From Acholoe squamosa (Eukaryota > Annelida > Polychaeta > Phyllodocida > Polynoidae): a DNA stretch of 64,000 nucleotides. The stretch covers positions 77,606,002-77,670,001 of the forward strand of contig OX439039.1 of NCBI GenBank assembly GCA_949317995.1, given 5' to 3'. A model generated the notes under the pieces. That model was not told where the DNA came from, made no database searches, and saw nothing but the letters and a program-made list of their open reading frames with translations. The translations under genes and the position numbers were made by a program. Positions 10,975 to 22,659 of the stretch are shown piece by piece (within the stretch, counting starts at the first letter, position 1; the number at the start of each line of letters is the position of its first letter).

Positions 10975-11575
10975 CAATCATTCCAACCTACCCTGCCCCA
11001 AATCATCCCACCCTGCCCAGTCCCAAACAATCCATCCCTGCCCAGTCGTATACCATCCCACCCAGCACCAAACTACCCAATCTTTCCAAATCTCAACCCA
11101 TTCCACCCTACCCTCCCCCAAACCAACCAATCAGCCCTAAAGTATCCCATCCTACCCAGCCCCAAAGCATCCCACCCTGCCTCATACCAAGTCATCCAAC
11201 CCTGCCCAGTCCTAAACCATCCAATCTTTTCCAGCACCAAATCATCCAATCCTTTCCAGTCTAAAGTCACCCCACCCTGCCCAGCTTAAAACTATCCAAT
11301 CTGTCTCAGCCCCAAGCCATCCAACAGTCTCCAGCTCATAACCAACCCACCCTAGCTGCCCTGTCCCAAACCATGCCACCCTGCTCAGCTCCAAACCATG
11401 CCACCCTGCCCAGCCTATAACCATCCCGCCCTGCCTAGCCCCAAAGCATCCCAACCAATCCAGCCTTAAACTACCCAATCTTTCCCAGTCTCAACCCATT
11501 CCACCCTGCCCAGCCTCAAAATCACCCCTCTATGCCCAGCCCCAAACCATCCCACCCTGCCAAGCCCTACCCCAC
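10975..11575. repeat. ~26-bp minisatellite (CATCCCACCCTGCCCAGC)
   Basis: Units of about 25-27 bp containing AAACCATCC and CACCCTGCCCAG recur about 20 times. The minus strand is open in several frames, giving Trp/Gly-rich repeats, which is a repeat artefact. Confidence 0.85.
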
Positions 11576-11889
11576 AACACCGCGACACAGTTGCCTACCT
11601 CAAACTAGAGCGTTTCTGACCTGACCAAGGACAAAGCAAAGATTCTTTTAGGTCTTCAGTCCACCAGGCCACCCCTGACCCTGCTGTGGCATCTGTGGGT
11701 TGTTGTGAGGGTGGAGGTCAGCTATCTGGCTGTGCTTTGTTTGGGATCTCCACTAATGATGTCTGAGCGGCTCTCCAAGCACATTTTTGGTAGCACTAAG
11801 ACGTTGGGCGGCGACCCCAGCCTCAAATGTCAAGTAGCGATAACGGTGGGTTGCAATTGGTGATGGAGGCATGTGGTTAACCCTTCAGG

Positions 11890-12012
11890 TTCCAATGGTG
11901 TTTTAATGTGTTGAGGTGTTTTAATGCATTCAGGTGTTTTAATGCATTCAGGTGTTTTAATGCATTATGGTGTTTTAATACATTATTGTGTTTTAATGCA
12001 TTATGCCCATTT
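11890..12012. repeat. 18-bp tandem repeat (GGTGTTTTAATGCATTCA)
   Basis: Six to seven units, with TGCATT in each. The sequence then grades into a GATGCATGAATGC fragment of the fold-back family. Confidence 0.75.
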
Positions 12013-12014
12013 TA

Positions 12015-12690
12015 ATTTTCATGATGCATGAATGCTATCCGGGTGAGTAATTTGCCAGGACTGCATTTCATGCTGACGTTGCGGCTTTGCAACTCTCAGT
12101 CGTGAAACTTGGCATGAGGCAGGAATAGAATATTGGCGGGTAGTTTCATAATACCTCAATGTGACAACCAAAGCACACAAATGACGTCATGCAGGAAGCG
12201 GGGAGTAAGGTTTTCTATACATATAATAAAAGCACTGCCCCAAAACACCTATAGTCATGATGCCGCCCATTTATGGTTAATACCCTCTCCCGTATCACCT
12301 ACTCAGTCCGTAAATGGTTAAGTCCCAATGCCCTCCCACCACCTCCTCTGCACATGCAGGGATTTAATCACACAGAGCTCCACGTCTATGCTGAGTCCAC
12401 ACCCCCCCCCAACACACAACCCCTAGTCCACCCACCCCTCCTGGTCCACTTCCCCCCATCTCCTCCCTTGTGCTCCCTGACCCTGGTCACCCTGCCTTTG
12501 GATGTCTATGTGCACTGAATGCCTTTGTCCTTTTGCATACCTCATTTATTGGAGGGGAGAGTGTGGCAGTAAATGGTGAAAATGGTCAATTGTTCCAAGT
12601 CTTAACTCGTACAGCATGATATCTCAAACAGGCATCTCTTTTTTTGCGCAAACTCACTAGACTAGAACATGTATATGAATGAATATGACC
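12015..12690. other. No gene recognised
   Basis: C-rich tract with a C run at 12402-12410. The open frames there are Pro-rich and compositional. Confidence 0.45.
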
Positions 12691-12694
12691 ACAA

Positions 12695-12880
12695 GATGAC
12701 GCATCAACCCTGGGCTGCTGTCGGAGTGCATCATGCCTACCCTCTGGTAGTGTATCAACCCCATAGGTTCAGCGTAATGGCTAAATGTACCCTGGGCGAG
12801 TTACTCACCAGGGCTGCATTCATAGTCATGACGGCCATTGGGCATGATGTGTTACTGCATTAACAGCCTTTAAAATGTAA
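12695..12880. repeat. GATGCAT fold-back repeat, copy 2
   Basis: Has GTGCATCATGCCTACC, CTGGGCGAGTTACTCACCAG (a hairpin) and GGGCATGATG in the same order as the copies at 37.6 and 48.9 kb. Confidence 0.6.
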
Positions 12881-12884
12881 ACAG

Positions 12885-13280
12885 ATCAATGCTTCTTGTC
12901 AGCATGATCGACCTCCTTGTTTTGCTGTTCTTGCGGCTCAGTAAAAAGTGTTGATGGTCCTGCGGCAAGTTGGACACAGCGAGCGACTCGTTATAGTTGA
13001 CCTGCTCACCGCTTGTAATTGCACCAGCAGCAAGAGACCCTGGGCCACATAGCCCGATTTGGCCAATCGGAGTTCTAAAAATAGCCCGGAACTTGAGTTA
13101 ATGAAGGTAGCATGGGACTTGGTGTGGGCGGCTTGGAGATGCTATCTTGCAGGCACTGAGATAACAGCGACACTGCTAGTACCAGCCCACTGGTTCATTA
13201 TCAGTGTTTTCACCATGTAGGCAAATAAGACATTCCCCCAAGGCAGCGTTTGGCATTGCAGGAAGATGGGATCGTCTGAC
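12885..13280. other. No gene recognised
   Basis: Unique-looking sequence without a splice-bounded frame or repeat that I could identify. Confidence 0.4.
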
Positions 13281-13284
13281 ACCG

Positions 13285-13531
13285 TAACTAGAGTAATCAG
13301 CTTAATGTCTGATATTGTAGCCATGGCAATGTCGGATAGTGATGAGGATAACCAGCTGACTGTTAAAAATGATACTGTAACCGTGGTAATCAGCTGTAGT
13401 GGCGGATATTGTAACCATGGCAATGTCTGATACTGTAACCATGGAAATCAGCTGAATATAGTATATGACACTGTAACCATGGCAATAACTGATAGTGTAA
13501 CCATGATAATCTACTGAATGTTATAAATGAT
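13285..13531. repeat. Minisatellite GATACTGTAACCATGG, left part
   Basis: Units of 24-50 bp built from GATACTGTAACCATGGCAAT and AATCAGCTGAATG. The array is cut by a 2.3-kb insertion and resumes at 15819. Confidence 0.85.
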
Positions 13532-15818
13532 CCCAGGTAGCAAAAATGGTGTGGCCCGAGTCTGGGCCAGAGCGGGCTCCTGATGTGGGCCACACTGGGT
13601 TAACACAGTGGGCGCCCGATGGGTTTTGTCCTCAGCAAAGGGTCTGGGCCACACTGGGCTAACCGATTCGGGCACAGATCTGTTTGAAATTGGGCTCACC
13701 GATTTGGGCTCAAAGTGAATTTAACATGGGTTTTTGGTGTGGCCTAAAGTGGGCTGCCCGATTTGATGAAAAATTAGTGGTGACATGTTAAAAATTCTTT
13801 TTGAGAAATTTATCCAAAATCTTTTCTTTTTGTTAAAAGTCAATAAGCAACAAATCCTTGAGCTAATCTAACCCCCCCCCCCATATCACCAAAGCAGTAA
13901 ATGCAATATCTACCCAAGTGGAAAGGCAGAGCAGTACCATTCATTTGAATCAAACTCATTCAGCCAACACAAGGCACTTTGATTCATTAAAGTGACATTC
14001 TGGCCTCAATCTTCCCCCACTAATTCCCTATGTAGGAGTAGAGAAGAGAGCCTTCAAGTTCATAATGACTGTACCTCTGCATATCTGCTCTTGTTCCAAG
14101 TTCAGTGCAATAGAAATGGTGTTGCCATTCCACTACTACTCAGATTACCTTGATTTGCACTTTTGACTAGAAACATCTAAGTATTTCCAGACTATGAGAA
14201 AGTCTGCACATTATTACTTCATATCTGATTTAGTAGTCTATTCCAGTTGTCCTATGTCTAAAAGAAATAAGTTTGGTATGGGTAGTAGAATTCTGCCTGG
14301 AGTGCTGTGAAACCACTTTGTAGTGAGTCTGCCATGGACTGGCCTACAGAGGCAGGGGATATTTTTGGTTTCTCAATTGCCTCTATATATAGTCCTCTTA
14401 TACCTGGCCAAGTGTGGGACCTGTTTGCCCCCACACCACAAATACACCTTGCAAGCCTACTAGTACAAAGAAAGACATGAAGCTGTTCTTTCCAGGACTA
14501 GTCAGTGTTGCCTTTTACATTAAATATCTGGATCCCTACTATGAACCTACCTGTGTATTAATGGTATAGGGAAAGTGTCCTACAGCAGTGGTGGAGGGAA
14601 GGGAGGGGGGAGGGCAGGGCAGGGTGAGAGGAGGGCAGGGCAGGGTGAGAAGAGGGCAAGGCAGGGTGAGATGAGGGCAGGGCAGGGCAGGGTGAGAGCA
14701 GGGCAGGGCATGTGAGCAAAGGAGATGCCAGGGCAGTGCAGGGTGAGAGTAGGACAGGGCAGGGTGAGAGGGCAGGGCAGGGTGAGAGCAGGGCAGGGTA
14801 AGAGCAGGGTAGGGCAGGGTGAGAGCAGGGCAGGGCAGGGCATGTGAGCGAAGGAGATGCCAGGGCAGTGCAGGATGAGAGTAGGGCATGGCAGGGTGAG
14901 AGCTGGGCATGGCAGGGCGAGAGCAGGTCAGGGCAGGGTGAGAGCAGGGCAGGGCAAGGGTGAGAGCAGGGTAGGGCAGGGTGAGAGGAGGGCAGGGCAG
15001 GATGAGAGTAGGGCAGGGCAGGGCGAGAGCAGGGCAGGGTGAGAGCAGGGCAGGGCAGGGTGAGAGCAGGGCAGGGCAAGGCAGGGTGAGGGCTGGGAGT
15101 GAGAGTGAGTGAGTAATAGATGTTTAACGCCATTTCGACAGCTAAGGTCATATTCATGGCGAGATCCGCATTACACAAATTCACAGAGGAATGTGTCAGT
15201 GCCTGCGCATATGTGCACCACACACATCCTGAGGGGATAGGAAAGAGGAGAAATAGACCCTTTTAAGTGGGCTAGGGAGGCCCAGGGAGGGCAGGGTGAC
15301 AGAAGGGCAGGGCAGAGCGGGGTGAGAGGGGGAAAGGGCAGGGCAGGTTGAGTGGAATGAGGAGGAGATGGAAGGGGTAGGGAATGGATAGGGGAGGGAT
15401 GAACAAAAAAGAGAGAGGGAGGGGGAACACTCATCACAGAGTTTAGAACAGTTCAAAAGATGAGGCTGCCCTGTCCAAACCCACTCTCACCCCAGACTGG
15501 GAAGACTTTATGCAGCTAAGTACCCATCTTGGGATGCCCATTTTGAAACCATCCTGGGCCCAATGTGGTTGCCCATTTTAAAGCTGACCAGTGCCCAAAT
15601 CGGGCGGCCCAATGTGGCCCAGACCGTATGCTGAGGACAAAACCTGTTGGGAGCCCAACGGGCTCAAGTGGGTTTGCCCGATTTGGGCTGCCCTGTGTGG
15701 CCCTGACTGGAAACCCAGCATCTGCCGAACCTAAAACCCATGTACTGAATACTGCCCGCTTTGAACCACCTTATCCCGGGTAAAACCAATTTGGCCCCGA
15801 GCGGGCTTGCTACATGGG
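13532..15818. mobile_element. 2.3-kb terminal-inverted-repeat element inserted in a minisatellite
   Basis: Termini CCCAGGTAGCAA and TTGCTACATGGG are inverted repeats. Subterminal regions on both sides hold GGGCTNNCCCGATTTGGGC-like blocks (13555-13760 and 15540-15805). The flanks AT/AT join into the uninterrupted minisatellite sequence ATGATACTG, which gives both the insertion site and a 2-bp duplication. No transposase is visible. The interior contains an AGGGCAGGG array (14590-15095). Confidence 0.7.
14590..15095. repeat. G-rich minisatellite AGGGCAGGGTGAGAGC inside the 2.3-kb element
   Basis: Units of about 16-22 bp alternate GGGCAGGG and TGAGAGCA. A weaker block is at 15285-15350. Runs of GGG at short spacing could form G-quadruplexes on the plus strand. 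The 221-codon minus-strand frame (Leu/Pro/Ser/His) is a repeat artefact. Confidence 0.9.
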
Positions 15819-15839
15819 ATACTGTAACCATGACAATGT

Positions 15840-16200
15840 CAGGAGGGTGTTGCTCCTATAGTAAAATGAAGAGCTGGCTAAAAATGTCCTCATTTCCAGT
15901 CCTTTCTTTTCATGTAACTATAACTTGTCCCTTTTGTTGCTCACAAGTGGTCATTCAAGTATGGTGCTAGAAAAGGGGGATTTGAGTAGGTACCTAGTTG
16001 GGAGAAGTCAGTCAGTATAATAAACTATAGAGTGTGTGACATGAGTAGGTACCTGGTAGTGCAGCTCTCTCTATTCTAAACAAGGCAGGTGACTTTTCAC
16101 ACTCATGTGATGAGTGCAAGTACTTAGGTGAAGCAGTGCATGACTTGTTTAAATAAGAGGGCACATACTCACAGCTCTTTTTACAATAGGAGCAACACCC
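15840..16200 (+). mobile_element. MITE with GGGTGTTGCTCCTAT termini, copy 1
   Basis: Left terminus AGGAGGGTGTTGCTCCTAT and right terminus ATAGGAGCAACACCC are inverted. It is inserted in the same minisatellite between ACAATGTC and TGATACT. A second copy lies in opposite orientation at 43702-44076, with matching interior such as GAGTAGGTACCT and ACTTGTCCCTTTTGTTGCTC. Confidence 0.75.
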
Positions 16201-16605
16201 TGATACTCTAGCCATGGTAAGCAGCTGAATGTTATAAATAATATTGTAGCCATGGCAATGTCTGTATCCATGGTAATCATCTGAATGTAATCAGATGTAT
16301 GATACTGTAAGCATAGCAATGACTGATATTGTAACCATGGTAACCGGCTGAATATGATATATGATACTGTAACCATAGTAATGTCTGATACTGTAACCAT
16401 GGTAATCAGCTGAATGCAATGTCTGATACTGTACCCAAGGTAAACATCTGATTGTTACATATGATACTGTAACCATGGTAATGTCTGACGTTGTTATAAT
16501 CAGCTGAATGCAAAAACTGATTCCGCAATCATGATAATGTACGATACTCTAACCATGGCAATCAAGAGAAAGTAATATCATAGCTATGACAATGTCTGAT
16601 GGTAA
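16201..16605. repeat. Minisatellite GATACTGTAACCATGG, right part
   Basis: Same units as 13285-13531. Together they show that one array was split by two separate insertions. Confidence 0.85.
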
Positions 16606-16609
16606 TGTC

Positions 16610-17090
16610 TAATGTTGATACTATGGTATCCCTATCAGCTTAAGGAAGTTCATACAAATCTTTGGAATGACGATTGGCAAAGGGAAATATCCCTTCCTCA
16701 GTCAGAATTAGCCATATTGCCATATTTGGTTTGTAGTAATGTTCTTCAGTCCTCTCACGTTTATAGGCTCCTACAAAATAAGTCTTCCCCTCATATCCTT
16801 CCTTTACAAAGAAAGCAACTTAAAGTGACTCCCTATCTAGCTTTTTTTCTTGGGAGAATTTATTGACCAGTGCTAGGTTGGAGTGATATGAAAGGGTAGA
16901 GTGTAAAATAAGGAATCCCCCGAGGTCTTACTATCGCCTGTAACTGTCCCCTATATATTCCGCATGTGTGCCCCGACCCTACCCATCACCCACATTCCTG
17001 TCTCGTCTCTCTCCTTGCTTTGATCTCTGCATCTTCTGAGGTCTCCCTATACATCAACAGTCCCATCTGCGCCACCTAGCGGCTGTCCAG
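16610..17090. other. No gene recognised
   Basis: An 84-codon plus-strand frame at 16612-16866 has ordinary amino-acid composition but no motif, splice context or family I recognise. Confidence 0.4.
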
Positions 17091-17094
17091 TCCC

Positions 17095-17370
17095 ACTTCT
17101 TATGCCCAAATACCACTGCACTCTTATGCCTAGAATCCACTGCGACAGTCCCACCTCTTATGCCTGGAAAGCACTGTGATGGCCCCACCTCTTATGCCTA
17201 GATTTCACTGCGACGGCCACATATTTATATAAATGCATAAAATCCACCGTGATGGTCTTGCCCTTGTGCCTAGAGTGCAATGTAATGGTCCCGACCCTAT
17301 GCCTGGAATCCAGTGCAACAGTTCCATTTTATGTCTTAAATCCACTGCAACAGTTCCACCTCTTGCACTC
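17095..17370. repeat. ~33-bp minisatellite (CCACCTCTTATGCCTAGA)
   Basis: Units combine CCCACCTCTTATGCCT with AGAATCCACTGCGACAGT-like sequence, about eight diverged copies. Confidence 0.75.
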
Positions 17371-17374
17371 GAAT

Positions 17375-18425
17375 GTGTCACTAAGTGAATGTGTTAATGA
17401 TATGTGTACCTCGTTTCACCACGCAGAAATACATAAATCTTTAATCATGTAAACTGGTAAACTAGATTTTGGACATAATTATTTTGTTGACTGAGCAAAT
17501 CAGTAATAAGGAATGAAGAACTCGAAGAGAAAACATGAATAAATGAAAACTGTATATTGGATGTGCTCTTCTGGCTCTGGCAGGAGCTCTGGAAAGATTA
17601 TAAACCGTCCAGACTCCTGCCTCTAGTCGTCGTCCCGTCGCTGAAAGAGGTCCTGTCTCCACATGCCCTCTATACCTCAAGGCCATCTCCCCCTCCCCCT
17701 CCTACCCCGTCCCCTCCTTCCCCCTTCCCCTCTCCCATCACATCCACACCTTGTCATTCCTCATGAGTTTCCCCAAATACTAAAGGGCAGAAGCAGGATG
17801 CATTATCAACTAATCAGGTAATTCCCTATATTCACTGCAGAATTACCATCCGACAGATTCTCTATGGCGCAGCAAGGGCGTTCCTTCCACATATTAAACC
17901 CACTTAAACCTTAGGCACTATGGTAGATCTGTCCTTACTTTGTCCAGAGCCTGCTGTACACAAGATACGGAACCAATACATTCTTAAAGCTTTTCCAGTT
18001 GCATTTGGACAGATTTTATGAGAATGGACCACCTGGTCCCCCTTACCCCTCCTCCCCCAGCCAGCGCCCAGTGCTCTGTGCCAGTCAGGCCATGCCTGGA
18101 CATCTCAGGGTGAGATTGTCAATCAGCGGGCTAAAAATAGCTGCACACTGCCGTGACTAGCGAGGAGGAAGTGTGCGAATTGGCACAGTACCCACCCCTT
18201 CCCTCGTCCCCCTCCACCGCACTCCCCGCTCAGTTCGTTGCTGACCTGCCCCCATCTGCAGCAAAAACAGCCACATTTAATCTCACTGTTAAAGGCAGTC
18301 CGGTCTACTGTTCATACTCACACCCAGGATAACATTGACCATGGCGCACCCGCGACAACATAGGTGTACCTTCTACCCAAGCAAAATAATGTTATGAACC
18401 TCCCTCTTGCAAAGTTATTGTATCA
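17375..18425. other. Unique-looking DNA, no gene proven
   Basis: Contains a pyrimidine-rich tract at 17680-17760 and GC-richer sequence near 18020-18250. The interval 17550-17690 is open on both strands but lacks a convincing exon boundary. Confidence 0.4.
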
Positions 18426-18429
18426 TGAT

Positions 18430-18809
18430 ATAGACCTCTTCTCAGCATAGTGTACATTCAGACATCAACCTTTCTCGCACACCCTGTGCATTACAACATC
18501 AACCTACCCTCCACACTCCAGTGTATTGAGACACCAACCTCGCCCTCACACTCAATGTATAAAGACATTAACCTCTCCCCCAAACGTAATGTATGAAGAC
18601 ATCAACCTCTCAACCACAATCAATGTATGAAGACACCAACCTCTAGCCCAAACATCAAACCTCTCTTCTCCCCAGACCCAGGGCATTATGCCATCAACCT
18701 GTCCAATACCCAGTCTATCAGGACATCAACCTTCCCTCCCCCACAGAAAGGGTATTTTTATATCTACCTGCCTCTACACCCAGTGAATTATATAATTATG
18801 CCATCAACC
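18430..18809. repeat. CATCAACCT-type minisatellite, diverged left part
   Basis: Units contain GTATGAAGACATCAACCTCTC-like blocks (20 bases at most matched), becoming the longer unit of the next array. Confidence 0.65.
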
Positions 18810-18954
18810 CAGTGGCGGATTTAGGGGGGGCGGGGGTGCTCGCCCCCTTCATTTTGCCCGTACATAAGAGTTTATTTGAATATTTTGTACCCCAAAAAAT
18901 GCTAAAATCTAGGGGGTGCGCCCCCTCCTTTTCCAAATCCTAGATCCGCCACTG
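18810..18954. mobile_element. 145-bp MITE, CAGTGGCGGAT ... ATCCGCCACTG
   Basis: Nearly palindromic: CAGTGGCGGATTTAGG and CCTAGATCCGCCACTG at the ends, with GGGGGTGC/GCGCCCCC inside. It interrupts the surrounding minisatellite (ATCAACC before, CAACTTG after). A 4-5-bp duplication CAAC is possible. Confidence 0.75.
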
Positions 18955-19375
18955 CAACTTGTCTAATGCCCAGTCTATCAGGACATCACTTTCCCTCCCC
19001 CACAAAAAGGGTATTTTTATATCTACCTGCCTGTACACACAGTGCATTATGCCATTCAACCTGTCCAATACCCAGTCTATCAGAACATCAACCTTCCCTC
19101 CCCCACATATAGGGTATTTTTATATCTACCTACCTCTACAACCAATGCATTATGCCATCAACCTGTCCAAAACCCAGTCTATCAGAACATCAACCTTCCC
19201 TCCCCCACATATAGGGTATTTTTATATCTACCTACCTCTACAGCCAATGCATTATGCCATCATCCTGTCCAAAACCCAGTCTATCAGGACATCAACCTTC
19301 TCTCCCCAACAAAAAAGGGTTTCATGATATCTACCTACCTCTACACCCAGTGTATTATGACCTCAACCTAACTCT
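18955..19375. repeat. ~97-bp minisatellite, right part
   Basis: Units contain CCCAGTCTATCAGGACATCA, CCTCCCCCACA, GGGTATTTTTATATCTACC and GCATTATGCCATCAACCTGT. About four copies. Confidence 0.85.
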
Positions 19376-19379
19376 ACAG

Positions 19380-20550
19380 TAACCTGTTTACAATACCATG
19401 TTTCACCAAACTCGCCAATCATAACCAATCTATTAGAAACTCAACTCTACCCCCACAGTAAGTGTATCATTGTATCTACCTCCCTAGTCACACAGTGTAT
19501 CATGATAACGACCTCCTCCCCCACCCATCTTATAAATCATGCCAGTAATAGCTTGTACTGTCAACTCATAGTCTCATTCATTATGCCTCTGGTTCTTAAA
19601 CAATCTGGTGTTTAGGAGCTGCGCTAGGCACAGTACTAGCCTAGCCCAGTTGATAAAGAATACTGGTTTGGAATGGGCACCTATAAGTCTACACATTGTG
19701 TCTCATTATACCAGCAATCTGACAAATATTTGACATGGAAAATGAAATTAGTGTGTTCCTTGATATTCATAGCTGTGCAATCTAATCTGAGAACACTATG
19801 GGATTTGTTTTCCTAGCAGTAAATTATCAGACCAAACCAGAATCAGCCAGTCAGATTTAGATGTCCAACATGATTATGTACCTAAATCCGATTTCAAATA
19901 ACTACAGGCATACAAATAGAGGGCCAAGACCATATTTAGCCTTGAAAATCAATTTAAGAGTGTCGAGCTGAGAACCTTGCAAAGGCCAATTCATCAATAT
20001 GACTATATCGTGTAGGAAAGCAAATGGTGTGTATCGACAATGCGCTAGCGAACGTCCCATGAGGAGGAAAAGAAGAAAAACAGGCGGTGTAGAAGGAAGA
20101 TACAAAAAAGGTAGAGATCTGCTGCTGGAGGAAGTTATCTCTGGGGGCTGTGCGTGGGCGGCTGGAGCCTAATTGAATCAAACAGCCCAGCTATAAGTGA
20201 ATACAGTCACTGCCGCCACGAAGCGCTGCAGGCTCAAGTGTCTAGTTGGTGCGCTGAAACTGCTGAAACTCTGCCCTGAATATTGATACCACCCTCCCAT
20301 GCACACGCACCACCCTAACTCCTTAGGCATTTAAGGATTACAGACTACTTTAATGTACTATGTCTTTTGGTTGTTGCATTATAAATGCAGCATTGGTGCA
20401 AAGTGTTGGTAGATAGCCCGCCAGCAGTGCATCCATGTGTCAGACTCCTACACAGACATGATGTAGCAATGCAGGACTGGCAAGTTCTGGCATGGCATTT
20501 GTGCCACCTGATGCCCAAGGAACTTGAGACTATTGCTATTGTGTAGAAGA
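19380..20550. other. No gene recognised
   Basis: Unique-looking sequence. Open frames near 19902-20181 on the minus strand lack recognisable domains. Confidence 0.4.
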
Positions 20551-20552
20551 TT

Positions 20553-20762
20553 AAAGCAGGTATTCCACTGCCATCGGCCGGCCAAAATTTTGCTAAAGCG
20601 CTGGATCCACAGGCATAAAATCAGTCGGAATAGTCCTAATCCGACGATTTATAATATGGAACCAGCACTTAATCCAATTATTTTTGATTATACAAAAGTA
20701 TAGAAAAAATCGGTCGGATTAGTAAAATCTCGGCCGACTGACGACAGTGGAATACCCGCTTA
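20553..20762. mobile_element. Palindromic MITE, AAGC(A/G)GGTATTCCACTG termini
   Basis: AAAGCAGGTATTCCACTG at the left and CAGTGGAATACCCGCTT at the right are inverted repeats. Further pairing (CGGCCGGCC; GTCGGAATAGTCC with AATCCGAC) occurs inside. A relative is at about 27910-28072. Confidence 0.65.
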
Positions 20763-20785
20763 TAGGCTGAGGGTTGCCTATTTGA

Positions 20786-20786
<1 letters not shown>

Positions 20787-20867
<81 letters not shown>
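20787..20867. repeat. (ATT)27 microsatellite
   Basis: An uninterrupted run of 27 ATT triplets over 81 bp. Confidence 0.97.
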
Positions 20868-20868
<1 letters not shown>

Positions 20869-20869
20869 T

Positions 20870-22150
20870 ATCCACCCTTGCTATCATGATAAATAAATAC
20901 AGCCTTGTTGCTTAACTCATCATCATTTAGCTACCATCATTGATGCATTCTCTGAATGTTCCAAACAATGTTAATATTTAATATTTACATCTAATGAAGA
21001 TGTCCTAAATCATATCCACATCTGATGTATAACATCCAATAAAGAACAAACAACGTCAAATTAAAATTGGATCCAAGTACGTTCATTTCAAATATGTGTA
21101 AAAATATTCCAGCGAATCCGTTCTATGACTCACCTAATTAGGTTTCATAAGAACGTATGGTAGCTTGTAGCGTAAAATCAACATTTCAGTTAAGGGGTGC
21201 ATCAAACGAAATCAGATACATAAATGCACCATGTGACAGTCAATGCCGTCCAGTCCAAACCGATTTACCTGCATTTCTAACCAGAAACAAATTGTGAGTA
21301 AATCGACTGCCTTCCAGATGCCTTTAATCTCATTCGAAGGCATCAAAGACAATTTGTCCAGAACACACCCTTAAAAGTCATCAAATAGGCCTGACTTTTT
21401 TCACTCAACTATAGTGGAAGCACCGCTTCAGAAAGTCTAACTCCAGCCATCCTACATGAAAATCAAGACTAACGTCCCCCTAACCAAGAAATGCTTAAAT
21501 GTTGTTTCTGAATATGAGAGCTCATTTCCTACTTTACCAGTTTTTCTTGGTAATCAATAAAACAAGTCGTGCAGGATGGGGGCGGGCAGTCTGCATTAGT
21601 GCCGAAGGTGGGAATCAGGCCCTTGGTCATGCAGTAGATTAGAAAAAAGAGAAATAAAAACCTGCAGAGCTTTTACTGCGGCAGCCTCCCGCATCTAGGC
21701 CTCTCCCTAAATGGCGCGATAGACGCGCGGCCAAATTTAATAAGTATCCTGTGGTCGAGGTTGCATTAGGGCCACACCTGACGTCACGACTGGCCATTTC
21801 CGGTCGTCGCATGGCACCTTTTTGCTTCTTGCCACTTTCCACATGTACAGAATGTAGATGTGGGTCCATATATAGCATTTGAATATGTATATTAGTAGGC
21901 AAGCTCAAAAGGATATCCATGGTGAGTGCTTGAATATCCTTTCTACTTGACTCTTTTGTAACTTCCTCAATTGCCCGCGGAGTGACTGCCTCTCTATGTA
22001 TTGTAATTACTTCACTCTCCCTGGGGGTGAGTGCCTGTATGGATTGTTACTACCTTGATTTTCAACATTCTCCGCCCACTGGGGGAGTGTCCCCAAGCAA
22101 TAGGTGGTTGTATATGTTGTAACTGCCTCAATATCCCTGACAGCCTCAGA
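20870..22150. other. Unique-looking DNA with a CpG-richer patch
   Basis: 21700-21815 is CpG-richer than its surroundings and contains TGACGTCA at about 21779. A 93-codon minus-strand frame crosses it without a recognised domain. Regulatory DNA or an unrecognised exon are both possible. Confidence 0.35.
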
Positions 22151-22153
22151 CTA

Positions 22154-22421
22154 GGAAGGCATTTCTCCAGATGGTACGACTAGACCTCTTTTAATCATAG
22201 TGGGATCCCTTATTCTATTGCCAATATAGCCCTGCATCTAGTGGGCACTAATGCTTGTGCTAGTCAGCTAGTAGGACTGCCCTACCAAACCCTGTGTAAT
22301 TACAACATTAACTGCTGATTGTAAACAGAAGTTGTAGCACATTACCTACGATCACTTGCTCTTAGAGGGGTTCAAATCGTAGTGGCTCTCTTTAGTCGTA
22401 CCATCTTGAGAAATGTCTTCC
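22154..22421. mobile_element. MITE of the GGCCATTTCTTAA family, copy A
   Basis: Termini GGAAGGCATTTCTCCAGA and TTGAGAAATGTCTTCC are inverted, followed inside by GGTACGACTA and TAGTCGTACC. Shares ACTGCCCTACNA and AAATCGTAGT motifs with copies at 28.3, 31.9, 34.9 and 39.9 kb. Confidence 0.65.
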
Positions 22422-22659
22422 TGCCCAATCTCCACACCAATAAGTGTCTGTATGTATTTTCTCGACGTGCTCTGCCCAACAGTGATTGCCTGTATTTATT
22501 GTTTGTACCTCGATTTCCCTAGCAGTGAGTTATCAAAAGGGCACTGAAAATTGAATCAGCTTTGCCAACTAGTTGGTCAGCATTGATCAGCTAAATGCTA
22601 ATGTTAATTCAACATTCTGTACTAAGAGATGTGCCTGTATTCATGTATCAATTGCCACA

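Noticed and set aside
14558..15223. 221-codon Leu/Pro/Ser open frame
   Set aside because: Repeat artefact of the AGGGCAGGG array. Overlapping frames on the same strand are also open.
17555..17690. Possible exon open on both strands
   Set aside because: No consistent acceptor/donor pair in a coding frame and no recognised domain.
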